Position numbers and translations under genes: made by a program
Shown: one piece after another, positions 1-6,794 of the stretch
How the letters are laid out: each line of letters starts with the position of its first letter
How positions within the stretch are numbered: position 1 is the stretch's first letter
Notes under the pieces: model-generated
What the model saw: only the letters and a program-made list of their open reading frames with translations
The model's database searches: none
What the model was told of the DNA's origin: nothing
Source of the DNA: Verrucomicrobiota bacterium
GTDB lineage: Bacteria; Verrucomicrobiota; Verrucomicrobiia; Opitutales; Opitutaceae
DNA length: 12,092 bases
Direction of reading: 5' to 3'
Assembly (NCBI GenBank): GCA_023391285.1
Contig: JAEWBF010000013.1
Coordinates: forward strand, 1 to 12,092

Positions 1-12
1 AAAGTCCGGCGT

Positions 13-43
13 GGGCGGGGGCGCCCCCCCCCCCTCCCCGCCC
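13..43. repeat. GC-rich inverted repeat containing an 11-C run
   Basis: GGGCGGGG at 13-20 is the exact reverse complement of CCCCGCCC at 36-43. A competing perfect 12-bp palindrome (GGGGGCGCCCCC) sits at 17-28, and positions 24-34 are eleven consecutive C. It could be the terminator stem of a gene left of the window, but no clear T-run follows. It may also be a slippage-prone tract. Function is not known. Confidence 0.55.
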
Positions 44-108
44 AAACATTTCTGTAACCAACCGCTCCTCTCCCGTGTTCCTCTCCCACCTCCCGCTCTT
101 CTAACCCT

Positions 109-181
109 TCTCAAATTTCGCATCTCAAATTTCAAATCGTCCGCCTCTCCCAACCCAAAACCCAAAACTCAAAACCCAAAA
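109..181 (+). repeat. Leader repeats ahead of the ATPase: 11-bp direct repeat and CCCAAAA heptamer array
   Basis: TCTCAAATTTC occurs at 109-119 and again at 123-133. Four contiguous 7-bp units follow at 154-181: CCCAAAA three times, with one CTCAAAA as the third unit. The array ends 11 bp before the ATG at 193, where a ribosome-binding site would normally lie, and no purine-rich Shine-Dalgarno sequence is present. The tract should be unstructured in mRNA. A role in translation initiation is inference. Confidence 0.7.
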
Positions 182-192
182 CCAGTTTCCCC

Positions 193-897
193 ATGCCAGA
201 ATCACTCATCAAACTCGACGGTGTCACCAAAGTCTTCCTGACCGACGAAGTCGAAACGCACGCGCTCTCCGGCATCCACATGGAGATCCTCAAGGGCGAA
301 TACGTTTCCATCGCCGGCCCCTCCGGCTGCGGCAAGTCCACCCTCCTCTCCATCCTCGGCCTCCTCGACTCGCCCACCGACGGCACCTACATGCTCAACG
401 GCCGCCCCGTCCAAGGCCTCTCGCTCCCCGAGCGCGCCCGCATCCGCAATCGCGAGATCGGTTTCATTTTCCAATCCTTCAATCTCATCGGCGACCTCAC
501 CGTTTACGAAAACGTCGAACTCCCCCTCACCTATCGCGGCATGCCCGCCAGCGAGCGCAAAGCCGCCGCGATGGAGGCCCTCGAAAAGGTCGGCATGGGC
601 CACCGCGCGAAGCACCTCCCGTCCCAACTCTCCGGCGGTCAACAACAGCGCGTCGCCGTCGCCCGCGCCCTCGCCGGCAAACCCGCTGTCCTCCTCGCCG
701 ACGAACCCACCGGCAACCTCGATTCGAAAAACGGCGACGCCGTCATGCAGCTCCTCTCCGATCTGCACAAGGGCGGCGCCACGATCGTCATGGTCACTCA
801 CGACGCCCGTTTCGCCCGCAACGCCGACCGCACGATCCACATCTTCGACGGCCGCGTCGTCCAGGAGCAGGTCGAATCCGACCCCACCCGCGCCTAA
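193..897 (+). CDS. ABC transporter ATP-binding protein, LolD/MacB (FtsX-permease partner) type
   Basis: This 234-residue nucleotide-binding subunit hydrolyses ATP at the cytoplasmic membrane to drive an FtsX/MacB-type permease. All core motifs are intact: Walker A GPSGCGKST (42-50), Q-loop Gln94 in IFQSFNL, signature LSGGQ (146-150), Walker B VLLADE (166-171), D-loop NLDS (175-178) and switch His203 in VTHD. The length and the ENVELPL stretch after the Q-loop are typical of the LolD/MacB/SalX group (COG1136). There is no fused membrane domain, so it must partner with separate permeases; four follow on the same strand, the first after 478 bp. The ATG at 193 puts the first beta-strand (LIKLDGVTKVF) at the expected distance from the N-terminus. 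No Shine-Dalgarno sequence is seen. The substrate cannot be predicted. The ATPase fold is near certain; pairing with these permeases is inferred from adjacency. Confidence 0.96.
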   Translation: MPESLIKLDGVTKVFLTDEVETHALSGIHMEILKGEYVSIAGPSGCGKSTLLSILGLLDSPTDGTYMLNGRPVQGLSLPERARIRNREIGFIFQSFNLIGDLTVYENVELPLTYRGMPASERKAAAMEALEKVGMGHRAKHLPSQLSGGQQQRVAVARALAGKPAVLLADEPTGNLDSKNGDAVMQLLSDLHKGGATIVMVTHDARFARNADRTIHIFDGRVVQEQVESDPTRA

Positions 898-900
898 CGA

Positions 901-921
901 GTGCGGCGCTTCAGCCCGCAC
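901..921. repeat. Small hairpin just after the ATPase stop
   Basis: GTGCGG (901-906) pairs exactly with CCGCAC (916-921) across a 9-nt loop, three bases after the TAA. A pyrimidine-rich stretch follows, but without a real T-run. It could be a weak terminator or a dispersed palindrome. Confidence 0.4.
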
Positions 922-930
922 CCTTCCCTC

Positions 931-1002
931 GTTCTCGTCATCGTTCTCTTTCTCGTTCTCTCCTCCGAATAAATTCCGGACCGAGAGAACGAAAAGGATA
1001 AC
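931..1002. repeat. Hexamer-period palindrome, GTTCTC / GAGAAC type
   Basis: From 931 to 960 the sequence is five 6-bp words close to GTTCTC. From 985 to 1002 come three 6-bp words of the reverse-complement type (GAGAAC, GAAAAG, GATAAC). Exact arms of 10 bp lie at 953-962 and 983-992. An inner TCCG/CGGA stem (964-967, 977-980) sits inside the loop. The RNA could fold into a long hairpin. Its position soon after the ATPase stop suggests a transcript-end or mRNA-stability role, which is inference. Confidence 0.65.
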
Positions 1003-1019
1003 TCTACCCGGTTCCCCTC

Positions 1020-1217
1020 GTGCCCACCCCACGCACCACCCTCTGGTCGCAACGCCACCAACACTGGCTGCGCCACCTCGAGCGAACCAACATCCCCGCG
1101 TTCCGCTTCGAACGCTCCAACGGCCCGCGCCTCCGCGTCCTCCCCGACTGGAGCCGTCCGGTTCCGTCCACCGTAGCCACGAGCGTGAGCGAGTGGACTC
1201 GCCCCGCCCCGCGCTAA
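1020..1217 (+). CDS. Doubtful small ORF, hypothetical 65-residue protein
   Basis: A GTG-initiated ORF of 65 codons lies 122 bp after the ATPase stop. I do not recognise the product. In favour: most codons from 1020 to about 1160 end in C or G, and the segment around residues 8-45 (aromatic and Arg/Leu-rich, with LRHLERTNIPAF) looks like ordinary protein. Against: there is no ribosome-binding site and no known domain, and the last third (about residues 49-65) is encoded by a GTCCAC/GTGGAC palindrome and flanking low-complexity DNA. It may be a genuine small gene, a remnant whose 3' end was replaced by a repeat, or chance reading through GC-rich DNA. An overlapping minus-strand ORF in the same region is less convincing. 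Confidence 0.25.
   Translation: MPTPRTTLWSQRHQHWLRHLERTNIPAFRFERSNGPRLRVLPDWSRPVPSTVATSVSEWTRPAPR
1166..1198. repeat. GTCCAC/GTGGAC palindromic element
   Basis: GTCCAC (1166-1171) is the reverse complement of GTGGAC (1193-1198), enclosing a 21-nt core that begins CGTAGCCACGAGCG. The core resembles word-like dispersed repeats I recall from Opitutaceae intergenic DNA, which I cannot verify here. It forms the 3' end of the doubtful ORF at 1020-1217. Confidence 0.45.
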
Positions 1218-1252
1218 GCACGCCCGGACTCCCGTGTGATTCCACCGCACCT

Positions 1253-1327
1253 GTGCTCGTGCTCTTGCTCGTAATCGTGCTCGTGCTCGCCCGCTTCGAT
1301 CACGAGCACGAGTAAGATCACGAGCAC
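1253..1327. repeat. Hexamer-period palindrome, GTGCTC / GAGCAC type
   Basis: Six contiguous 6-bp words close to GTGCTC fill 1253-1288. A 9-nt spacer (1289-1297) follows, then five 6-bp words of the reverse-complement type, GAGCAC or GATCAC, fill 1298-1327. The words vary by one or two bases, so the arms pair imperfectly in more than one register. The element ends 48 bp before the permease 1 start. Its function is not known. A related element lies between permeases 1 and 2. Confidence 0.75.
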
Positions 1328-1342
1328 GAAGCCGCTGCCCCA

Positions 1343-1370
1343 CTCTCAACTCTCATCCCTCAACTCTCAA
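1343..1370 (+). repeat. CTCTCAA heptamer array just before permease 1
   Basis: Four contiguous 7-bp units (CTCTCAA, CTCTCAT, CCCTCAA, CTCTCAA) end five bases before the GTG at 1376. They occupy the normal ribosome-binding position, and no Shine-Dalgarno sequence is present. The period matches the heptamer array ahead of the ATPase although the word differs. Confidence 0.7.
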
Positions 1371-1375
1371 CTCGC

Positions 1376-3784
1376 GTGCGCCTCGCCCTCCGCTCCCTCC
1401 TAAAATCCCCCGCGTTCACCGCGATCGCGCTTCTCACCCTCGCGCTCGGCATCGGCGTCAACACGTCCATGTTCAGCCTCGTCGAAGCTCTGCTTCTCCG
1501 CGCCGCACCTTTCCCGCGTAGCACCGAGCTTCACCAAATCATCGCCGACACCCGCCAAGGCCCGCGTTACCAGTTCTCGGAAATCGAAACGCGCGAGATC
1601 CGCGAACGCACCAGCTCCTTCAGCTCGATCACCACCTTCCGCTACAACCAAGCCGCGCTCGCCGAACCCGGCCGCCCGGCCGAACGCGTGCTCGGCATTC
1701 TCGTGTCCGGTGAGTTCTTCGATACGTTCGGCGTCCAGCCCATGCTCGGCCGCGCGTTTACCGCCGAAGAAATCCGCCCCGGCAACCACCACGTCATCGT
1801 CCTCAGTCATCGCTTCTGGCAGCAACGCTTCGCCGGCTCTCGCGACATCCTCGGCCGCACGCTTCGTCTCGACGGCGAAACGGTCACCATCGTCGGTGTC
1901 ATGCCCGCCAGCTTCGACTGGCGTTTTCTCTGGGGCACCGCCGCCTTTTGGCGCCCGATTCACTACAGCCCCGACCAGCTCAACAGCCGCACCTACCGCA
2001 CGTTCAGCCTCGTCGGCCGCCTCGCCCCCAACGCCACGCCCCAACAAGCTGCCGCCGAACTCGGGCCCGTCGCCATCAACCAGAAGCGCGACTTCCCTCA
2101 GGATTACAACGAGCTCACCTACCGCGCGACCGTCCTTCACAAAGCCCAGATGGACGACACCAGCCGCCAGATCCTCTGGATGCTCCTTGGTCTCTCCGGC
2201 TTCGTCCTCCTCATCGCCTGCGCCAATCTCGCCAACCTCCAACTCGCGCGCGCCACCACCGCCATGCGCGACTTCGCTATCCGCGCCGCGCTCGGCGCGT
2301 CTCGCGCCCGCCTCATTCGCGATCAACTCGTCGAGTGCCTGATTCTCTCTTTCGCCGGCGGCGCCTTCGGCATCCTTCTCGCCTTCTGGATCAACCACGC
2401 GCTCAGCGCCAGCATCCAGATCGCCGGCGAACCCAACGGCCTCGATCTCCGCCTCAACGGCTTCGTTCTTCTCGTCGCCTTCCTCGTCGCCGCCGCCACG
2501 GGCATCCTCTTCGGCATTGTCCCCGCGTGGCTCTCCTCGCGCGCCAACGTCGTCGAGGCCCTCAAGTCTCAATCGCGCGGCTCCACCGGCGCCCGCGGCC
2601 AGAACCGCATGCGCCAGGCGCTCATCGTCGCCGAGGTCACCCTCGCCCTCGTGCTCCTCGGTGGCGCCGCCGTCATGCAGCGCGGCTTCGCGAACTTCAT
2701 TCAACGCAGCCCCGGCTGGGACACCACCCGCCTTCTCAGCGGCACGCTCCCGATGCCCGAAGCGCGCTTCCCTCAGCCCGCCGATCGCACCGAATTTCAC
2801 CGCAAGATTCTCGCCCGCCTCGCCGCCCTCCCCGGCGTCGAAGCCGCCGCCCTCGCCACCGGTCTTCCCATCTACGGCTACGGCACGGAGCGCCAGATTC
2901 ACACCGAAAAACAGGACGCTTCCAACACTTCCAATCTTCCGCTCGCCAGCCACGTGATGATCACCGCCGACTTCTTCAATGTCCTCGGCGTTCCACTCCT
3001 CGAGGGCCGCATGTGGCCGGAGGAGATCAAGGAGGACGATCCGCACGTCATCATCATCAACCAATCTCTCGCCCGCCAGCTCTGGCCCAACGAAAGCGCC
3101 CTCGGTAAACGCCTCGCTTCGGTCAATGGCGCCGAAACCGTGTGGAGCGAAATCATCGGCGTCGTCCGCGACGCCGAGTCACCCGGCGCAATCGGCAACC
3201 CCAACACGCCCTACCAAGTTTTTCGCCCGCTCGTGCACGAGCCGTGGAGCTGGGTCCGTTTCGCCATCCGCTCCTCTGCGCCCGCCTCGATGATCGAAAC
3301 CGTTCGCCGCGCTATCGCCGAAGTCGATCCCGACCTGCCCGCCGACGAAGTCATGACCGTCTCGCAGGCTCTCGATCGTTCGCAACATAACATCGTCATC
3401 GTTGCCAATCTTCTCATCGGCTTCGCCATCCTCGGCCTCATCCTCGCTGCGGTCGGCCTCTACGGCGTCATCTCAAATCTCGTCGCCCAGCGCACCGGCG
3501 AATTCGGCATCCGCCTCGCCCTCGGCGCCCGCCCGTCGAACGTTCTCAATCTCGTCCTCTCGCACGGCGCGAAGCTCACCGTCATCGGCCTCGTGCTCGG
3601 TCTCGTCGGCGCCTACGGCGTCAGCCGGCTTCTCAATGCCATCATGCCGCGCCTCGTCAGCCCCGACCCGCTAGCCCTCGCCGGCATGGCCGCCCTGCTC
3701 CTGATCGTCGCCCTTCTCGCCAGCTGGCTGCCAGCGCACCGCGCCACCAAGGTCGACCCCATGCTCGCCCTCCGCGCCGAGTAA
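1376..3784 (+). CDS. ADOP-type duplicated FtsX/MacB permease 1
   Basis: This is an 802-residue inner-membrane permease with two fused FtsX/MacB halves. Half 1: TM1 about 13-36 (GIGVNTSMFS at its end), MacB-like periplasmic domain about 40-240 with LGRAFTAEE near 123 and GVMPASFDW near 175, TM2 about 266-286, the cytoplasmic coupling segment FAIRAALGAS near 300, TM3 about 322-340, TM4 about 362-385. Half 2: TM5 about 412-437, periplasmic domain about 440-650 with GVPLLEGRMW near 533, TM6 about 673-700, FGIRLALGA near 711, TM7 about 734-753, TM8 about 766-788, then the family ending VDPMLALRAE. Length and order fit ADOP (TIGR03434); such a protein could form both membrane halves of a transporter. 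GTG at 1376 gives the conserved N-terminus (LRSLLKSPAFT). No Shine-Dalgarno sequence is seen. Closest relative here is permease 2. The partner ATPase may be that at 193-897. Substrate unknown; helix limits are by eye. Confidence 0.94.
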   Translation: MRLALRSLLKSPAFTAIALLTLALGIGVNTSMFSLVEALLLRAAPFPRSTELHQIIADTRQGPRYQFSEIETREIRERTSSFSSITTFRYNQAALAEPGRPAERVLGILVSGEFFDTFGVQPMLGRAFTAEEIRPGNHHVIVLSHRFWQQRFAGSRDILGRTLRLDGETVTIVGVMPASFDWRFLWGTAAFWRPIHYSPDQLNSRTYRTFSLVGRLAPNATPQQAAAELGPVAINQKRDFPQDYNELTYRATVLHKAQMDDTSRQILWMLLGLSGFVLLIACANLANLQLARATTAMRDFAIRAALGASRARLIRDQLVECLILSFAGGAFGILLAFWINHALSASIQIAGEPNGLDLRLNGFVLLVAFLVAAATGILFGIVPAWLSSRANVVEALKSQSRGSTGARGQNRMRQALIVAEVTLALVLLGGAAVMQRGFANFIQRSPGWDTTRLLSGTLPMPEARFPQPADRTEFHRKILARLAALPGVEAAALATGLPIYGYGTERQIHTEKQDASNTSNLPLASHVMITADFFNVLGVPLLEGRMWPEEIKEDDPHVIIINQSLARQLWPNESALGKRLASVNGAETVWSEIIGVVRDAESPGAIGNPNTPYQVFRPLVHEPWSWVRFAIRSSAPASMIETVRRAIAEVDPDLPADEVMTVSQALDRSQHNIVIVANLLIGFAILGLILAAVGLYGVISNLVAQRTGEFGIRLALGARPSNVLNLVLSHGAKLTVIGLVLGLVGAYGVSRLLNAIMPRLVSPDPLALAGMAALLLIVALLASWLPAHRATKVDPMLALRAE

Positions 3785-3786
3785 CC

Positions 3787-3874
3787 CTCTTTCTCTTTCG
3801 TCAGGGCTCACGCCACGAACGAGAGAAAGATAGAGAGAAAGAAGAAAGATAAAGAATCCTGCGGCCCGCGGGAT
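3787..3874. repeat. Pyrimidine/purine inverted repeat plus GC hairpin after permease 1
   Basis: Starting two bases after the permease 1 stop, CTCTTT words (3787-3798) are followed at 3821-3856 by a purine array (GAGAGA/AAGATA-like words). Exact 9-bp arms are TCTTTCTCT at 3788-3796 and AGAGAAAGA at 3822-3830. Next comes ATCCTGCG (3856-3863), GCC, CGCGGGAT (3867-3874), an 8-bp stem with one G-U type pair and a 3-nt loop. Either could end or protect the permease 1 transcript; no T-run follows the GC hairpin. Confidence 0.6.
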
Positions 3875-3935
3875 CGTGCTCGTGCTCGACGCATTCCTCC
3901 GATCGATCACGATCACGAGCACGATCAGAAGCACG
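3872..3935. repeat. Hexamer-period palindrome before permease 2, GTGCTC / GATCAC type
   Basis: GATCGTGCTCGTG (3872-3884) is an exact 13-bp reverse complement of CACGAGCACGATC (3914-3926). The right side continues as 6-bp words (ATCACG, AGCACG and variants) across 3906-3935. The element ends 23 bp before the permease 2 ATG, so this gene's leader is part of the palindrome. It is the same word family as 1253-1327. Confidence 0.75.
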
Positions 3936-3958
3936 ATGCTCCCCGATCGAAACACCCC

Positions 3959-6382
3959 ATGCTCGCCCCGCTCCGCCAAGCCGCTCGCTCCCTCGCGAAA
4001 TCCCCCGGCTACACCGCCATCGCGCTCCTCACCCTCGCACTCGGCATCGGCGTCAACACCTCGATGTTCAGCGTCGTCGACGCGCTCCTTTTCCGCAGCG
4101 CGCCGTTCCCGAACTCCGCGCAACTTTTCGAGCTCGTCGCCTCCACCCGCACCGCCGAATCGCGCCCTTACTCCTACGACGAACTCCGCGAAATCCGCGA
4201 TCAACTCACCGCCTTCTCCTCGCTCACCACCGTCGGCCACACCCAATACACCATCTCCGAACCCGGCCAGCCCGCCGAACGCCTCCAAGGCACGATCGTC
4301 TCCGAAGATTTCTTCCAAACCTTCGGCGTCGCCCCGCTGATTGGCCGCGCCTTCTCCGCCGAGGAACATCAACCCGGCCGCGACCAGGTCATCCTTCTCA
4401 GCCACGCGTTCTGGCAGCTCCGCTTCGGCGGTGCACAAGATATCATCGGCCGCTCGATGCGCCTCGACGGTCATCCCGTCACCATCATCGGCGTCATGCC
4501 GCCGTCCTTCGACTACCGCATGCTCTGGGGCCGCACCGCGTTCTGGCGTCCGCTCAACTTCACGCCGGAGCAAATGAAATGGCGCGACTACCGCACCTTC
4601 AGCCTCATCGGCCGCCTCCCTGAAACCACCAGCCCCGCCCAAGTTTCCGCCGAACTCACACCCGTCGCCGCCCAGCAGGAAAAACTCTTCCCCGAATCGT
4701 ATTCAGGAATTCGTTACCGCGCCGTTCCGCTCCACGAAGCGCTCATGGACGCCCTCGGCCGCCGCATCTCCTGGCTCCTCCTCGGCCTCGCCGCGTTCGT
4801 CCTCCTCATCGCCTGCGCCAACCTCGCCAATCTCCAACTCGCCCGCGCCACCGCCCACCTCCGCGAGCTCGCCATCCGCGCCGCCCTCGGCGCCTCGCGC
4901 GCCCGCCTCATCCGCCAACAACTCGTCGAATCTCTCCTCCTCTCCTTCGGCGGCGGCCTCCTCGGCCTCGCGCTCGCCTTCGGCCTGAACCGCATCATCG
5001 ATCGCAACTTCATCCTCGCCGGTTCCGCCAACAGTCTCGATCTCTCCCTCGATCCCCAAATCCTCGCGCTCACGTTCGCCGTCTCACTCCTCACCGGCCT
5101 CCTTTTCGGCCTCGTCCCCGCCTGGTTCGCCTCACGCACCGACGTCAACGCCGCCCTCAAATCCCAAGCCCGCGGCTCCACCACCGGCCGCGGCCACCAC
5201 CGCATCCGCCAGCTTCTCATCGTTGGCGAAGTCGCCCTCGCGCTCGTCCTTCTCGGCGGCGCCGCCATCCTCCAACGCGGTTTCTCCGAACTCCTCGAAC
5301 GCCGCACCGGCTGGGACACCGACCGCATCGTCGCCGCCGCGCTCCCCATTCCTCAAACCCGCGAAGACCTTCAAACCGACGACCAACGCATCGAACTTTT
5401 CCGCCGTCTCGAAGAACGCCTCCAACGCATCCCCGGCGTCGAACACGCCGCCCTCGCCACCTCGCTCCCTATCTTCTCCTACACCGCCGACCGCCAGGTC
5501 TTCACCGACGGGCAAACCCAGGGCGATCCCAACCTCCCCGCCGCCTTCACCATCATGGTGACCTCCGACTATTTCGCCGCGATGGGCATCCCGCTCGTCG
5601 AAGGCCGTATCTTTTCTCCCGATACGAAGCGCCAGGATCCCCAAGTCGTCGTCATCAACGAATCCCTCTCCCGCCGCCTCTTCCCCAACGACACCGCCAT
5701 CGGCAAACGCATCGCCGCCATGGACAGCGGCAAACCCTATTGGGCCGAGGTCATCGGCGTGGTCCGCGACGTCGATGTCGCCGCCAACACCCGCGATCCC
5801 TCCACGCCTTACCAGCTCTATAAACCCGTCGCCCAAGAGCCGTGGGGTTACATCTTCGCGGTCCTCCGCAGCCCCACCCCCGAATCGCTCGTCGAAACCC
5901 TGCGTCGCGCCATCTCCGAGGTGGACCCCGATCTCGCCGCCGCCTACGCCGGCACCGTTCACCAACTCGTCGATCAACAACAACACAATCTCCGCCTCGC
6001 CGGAAAAACCCTCACCGGCTTCGCCTTTCTCGGGCTCCTCCTCGCCGCCATCGGCCTCTACGGCGTGATCTCCAACCTCGTCGTTCAACGCACCAGCGAA
6101 TTCGGCATCCGCCTCGCCCTCGGCGCGCAACCCTCCGCAATCCTCCAACTGGTCCTTCGCCACGGCCTCCTGCTCTGCGCCATCGGCACCGTCCTCGGCC
6201 TCATCGGCGCCGTGGCCCTGGCCCGCTTCCTGTCGTCCCTCATGCCGCGCGTCGCCAGTCTCGACTGGACCGCCCTCCTCGCCGTCGCCGCCACCCTCTT
6301 CGCCACCGCGCTCCTCGCCTGCTTCCTCCCCGCTCGCCGAGCGACTCGCGTGAACCCGCTCGAAGCTTTGCGCGCCGAATAG
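3959..6382 (+). CDS. ADOP-type duplicated FtsX/MacB permease 2
   Basis: An 807-residue permease laid out like permease 1. TM1 is about 18-42 (GIGVNTSMFSVV). The first periplasmic domain carries IGRAFSAEE near 128 and GVMPPSFDY near 179. TM2 is about 271-292, LAIRAALGAS near 304, TM3 about 326-347, TM4 about 368-390, TM5 about 416-440. The second periplasmic domain carries GIPLVEGRIF near 538. TM6 is about 680-705, FGIRLALGAQ near 716, TM7 about 739-760, TM8 about 770-792, and the end is VNPLEALRAE, with Asn in place of the usual Asp before Pro. It shares long stretches with permease 1, for example EVDPDL and LYGVISNLV-QRT-EFGIRLALGA, so a tandem duplication is likely. The ATG at 3959 lies 174 bp after permease 1 and gives the conserved LRQAARSLAKSPGYT N-terminus. 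No Shine-Dalgarno sequence is seen. Substrate unknown. Confidence 0.94.
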   Translation: MLAPLRQAARSLAKSPGYTAIALLTLALGIGVNTSMFSVVDALLFRSAPFPNSAQLFELVASTRTAESRPYSYDELREIRDQLTAFSSLTTVGHTQYTISEPGQPAERLQGTIVSEDFFQTFGVAPLIGRAFSAEEHQPGRDQVILLSHAFWQLRFGGAQDIIGRSMRLDGHPVTIIGVMPPSFDYRMLWGRTAFWRPLNFTPEQMKWRDYRTFSLIGRLPETTSPAQVSAELTPVAAQQEKLFPESYSGIRYRAVPLHEALMDALGRRISWLLLGLAAFVLLIACANLANLQLARATAHLRELAIRAALGASRARLIRQQLVESLLLSFGGGLLGLALAFGLNRIIDRNFILAGSANSLDLSLDPQILALTFAVSLLTGLLFGLVPAWFASRTDVNAALKSQARGSTTGRGHHRIRQLLIVGEVALALVLLGGAAILQRGFSELLERRTGWDTDRIVAAALPIPQTREDLQTDDQRIELFRRLEERLQRIPGVEHAALATSLPIFSYTADRQVFTDGQTQGDPNLPAAFTIMVTSDYFAAMGIPLVEGRIFSPDTKRQDPQVVVINESLSRRLFPNDTAIGKRIAAMDSGKPYWAEVIGVVRDVDVAANTRDPSTPYQLYKPVAQEPWGYIFAVLRSPTPESLVETLRRAISEVDPDLAAAYAGTVHQLVDQQQHNLRLAGKTLTGFAFLGLLLAAIGLYGVISNLVVQRTSEFGIRLALGAQPSAILQLVLRHGLLLCAIGTVLGLIGAVALARFLSSLMPRVASLDWTALLAVAATLFATALLACFLPARRATRVNPLEALRAE

Positions 6383-6386
6383 GCGT

Positions 6387-6471
6387 CTTTCTCTTTCCTC
6401 TTTCTCGTTATCTTTCTCCCGTCCGACACCTCGTATCTGACGAAAGAGGAAAAGTAAGAACAACGAGAAGA
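6387..6471. repeat. Pyrimidine/purine inverted repeat after permease 2
   Basis: Four bases after the TAG, five 6-bp pyrimidine words (CTTTCT/TCTTTC type, one being TCGTTA) run through 6387-6416. Purine words answer at 6442-6471. Exact arms are TTTCCTCTTTC (6394-6404) with GAAAGAGGAAA (6442-6452), and TTCTCGTT (6402-6409) with AACGAGAA (6462-6469). The left tract is shared with the DNA after permease 3. A transcript-end hairpin is plausible but unproven. Confidence 0.65.
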
Positions 6472-6543
6472 TCTCCCCCGCGCCCGTCCCGACCGCGCCG
6501 CCCTGTCGCATCTCCGCTCTCATTGACCATTGATCCTTCTCTG

Positions 6544-6633
6544 GATCTTGGAGCTTGGTCCTTGGAGATTCCCCGCGGCCAGCCGCGAGGCTCCGATCCC
6601 ATTTACGGGAATGCTGCGTTCCACATTCAGCGC
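6544..6633. repeat. Imperfect direct repeat, copy A (upstream of permease 3)
   Basis: This segment begins GATCTTGGAGCTTGG (6544-6558), which recurs exactly at 9282-9296. Similarity continues for roughly 90 bp with one length difference, including TGGAG, CGCGGCC, ATCCCATT, CGGGAA, GTTCC and TTCA at matching offsets. It also contains CGCGG/CCGCG arms around 6574-6587. Both copies lie in the gap ahead of a permease gene, about 160-175 bp before the start codon. It may be a dispersed repeat or a shared control region. Confidence 0.6.
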
Positions 6634-6794
6634 GAATGGCGTATCGAGGTTTTCCTTACTCTCGCGCATCACCCGACCTCGCGCCGAGTTGCAGTTCGAC
6701 CTTCGCCTGGCACTGCGCATGCAATCCTCTCCGTCGCCAGCGCAACGAACTCCCCCGCCCTCCCGCCTCCGTTCGTCTGCCGTCCCTCCCCGCC
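6634..6794. other. Intergenic remainder before permease 3, nothing identified
   Basis: This completes the 412-bp gap between permeases 2 and 3. I see no tandem array, no clear -35/-10 pair, no Shine-Dalgarno sequence and no coding signal. It becomes pyrimidine-rich (CCCTCCC-like) over the last 60 bases before the ATG. The reading frame upstream of permease 3 stays open back to an ATG at 6555, but the implied peptide does not resemble the family. Confidence 0.5.

Noticed and set aside
901..921. Intrinsic terminator after the ATPase
   Set aside because: The stem is only six base pairs and no T-run follows, so it is listed only as a repeat.
1253..1327. CRISPR-like array
   Set aside because: The units are 6 bp with no spacers and inverted halves, and no cas genes are present.
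1400..3064. Long minus-strand ORFs opposite the permeases (also around 202-1245, 5132-6523 and 7443-9221)
   Set aside because: They are Gly/Glu/Ala/Asp-rich mirror frames of C-ending codons with no recognisable domain, and each lies opposite a well-supported gene.
3785..3958. sigma-70 promoter between permeases 1 and 2
   Set aside because: The A-rich tract at 3839-3857 is part of the purine arm of an inverted repeat, and no paired -35/-10 hexamers at a suitable spacing were found.
6555..6794. 80-residue N-terminal extension of permease 3 from an upstream ATG
   Set aside because: The extension has no membrane or domain features, poor codon habit and unrelated composition. The start at 6795 gives the family N-terminus at the usual length, and the extension overlaps repeat copy A.
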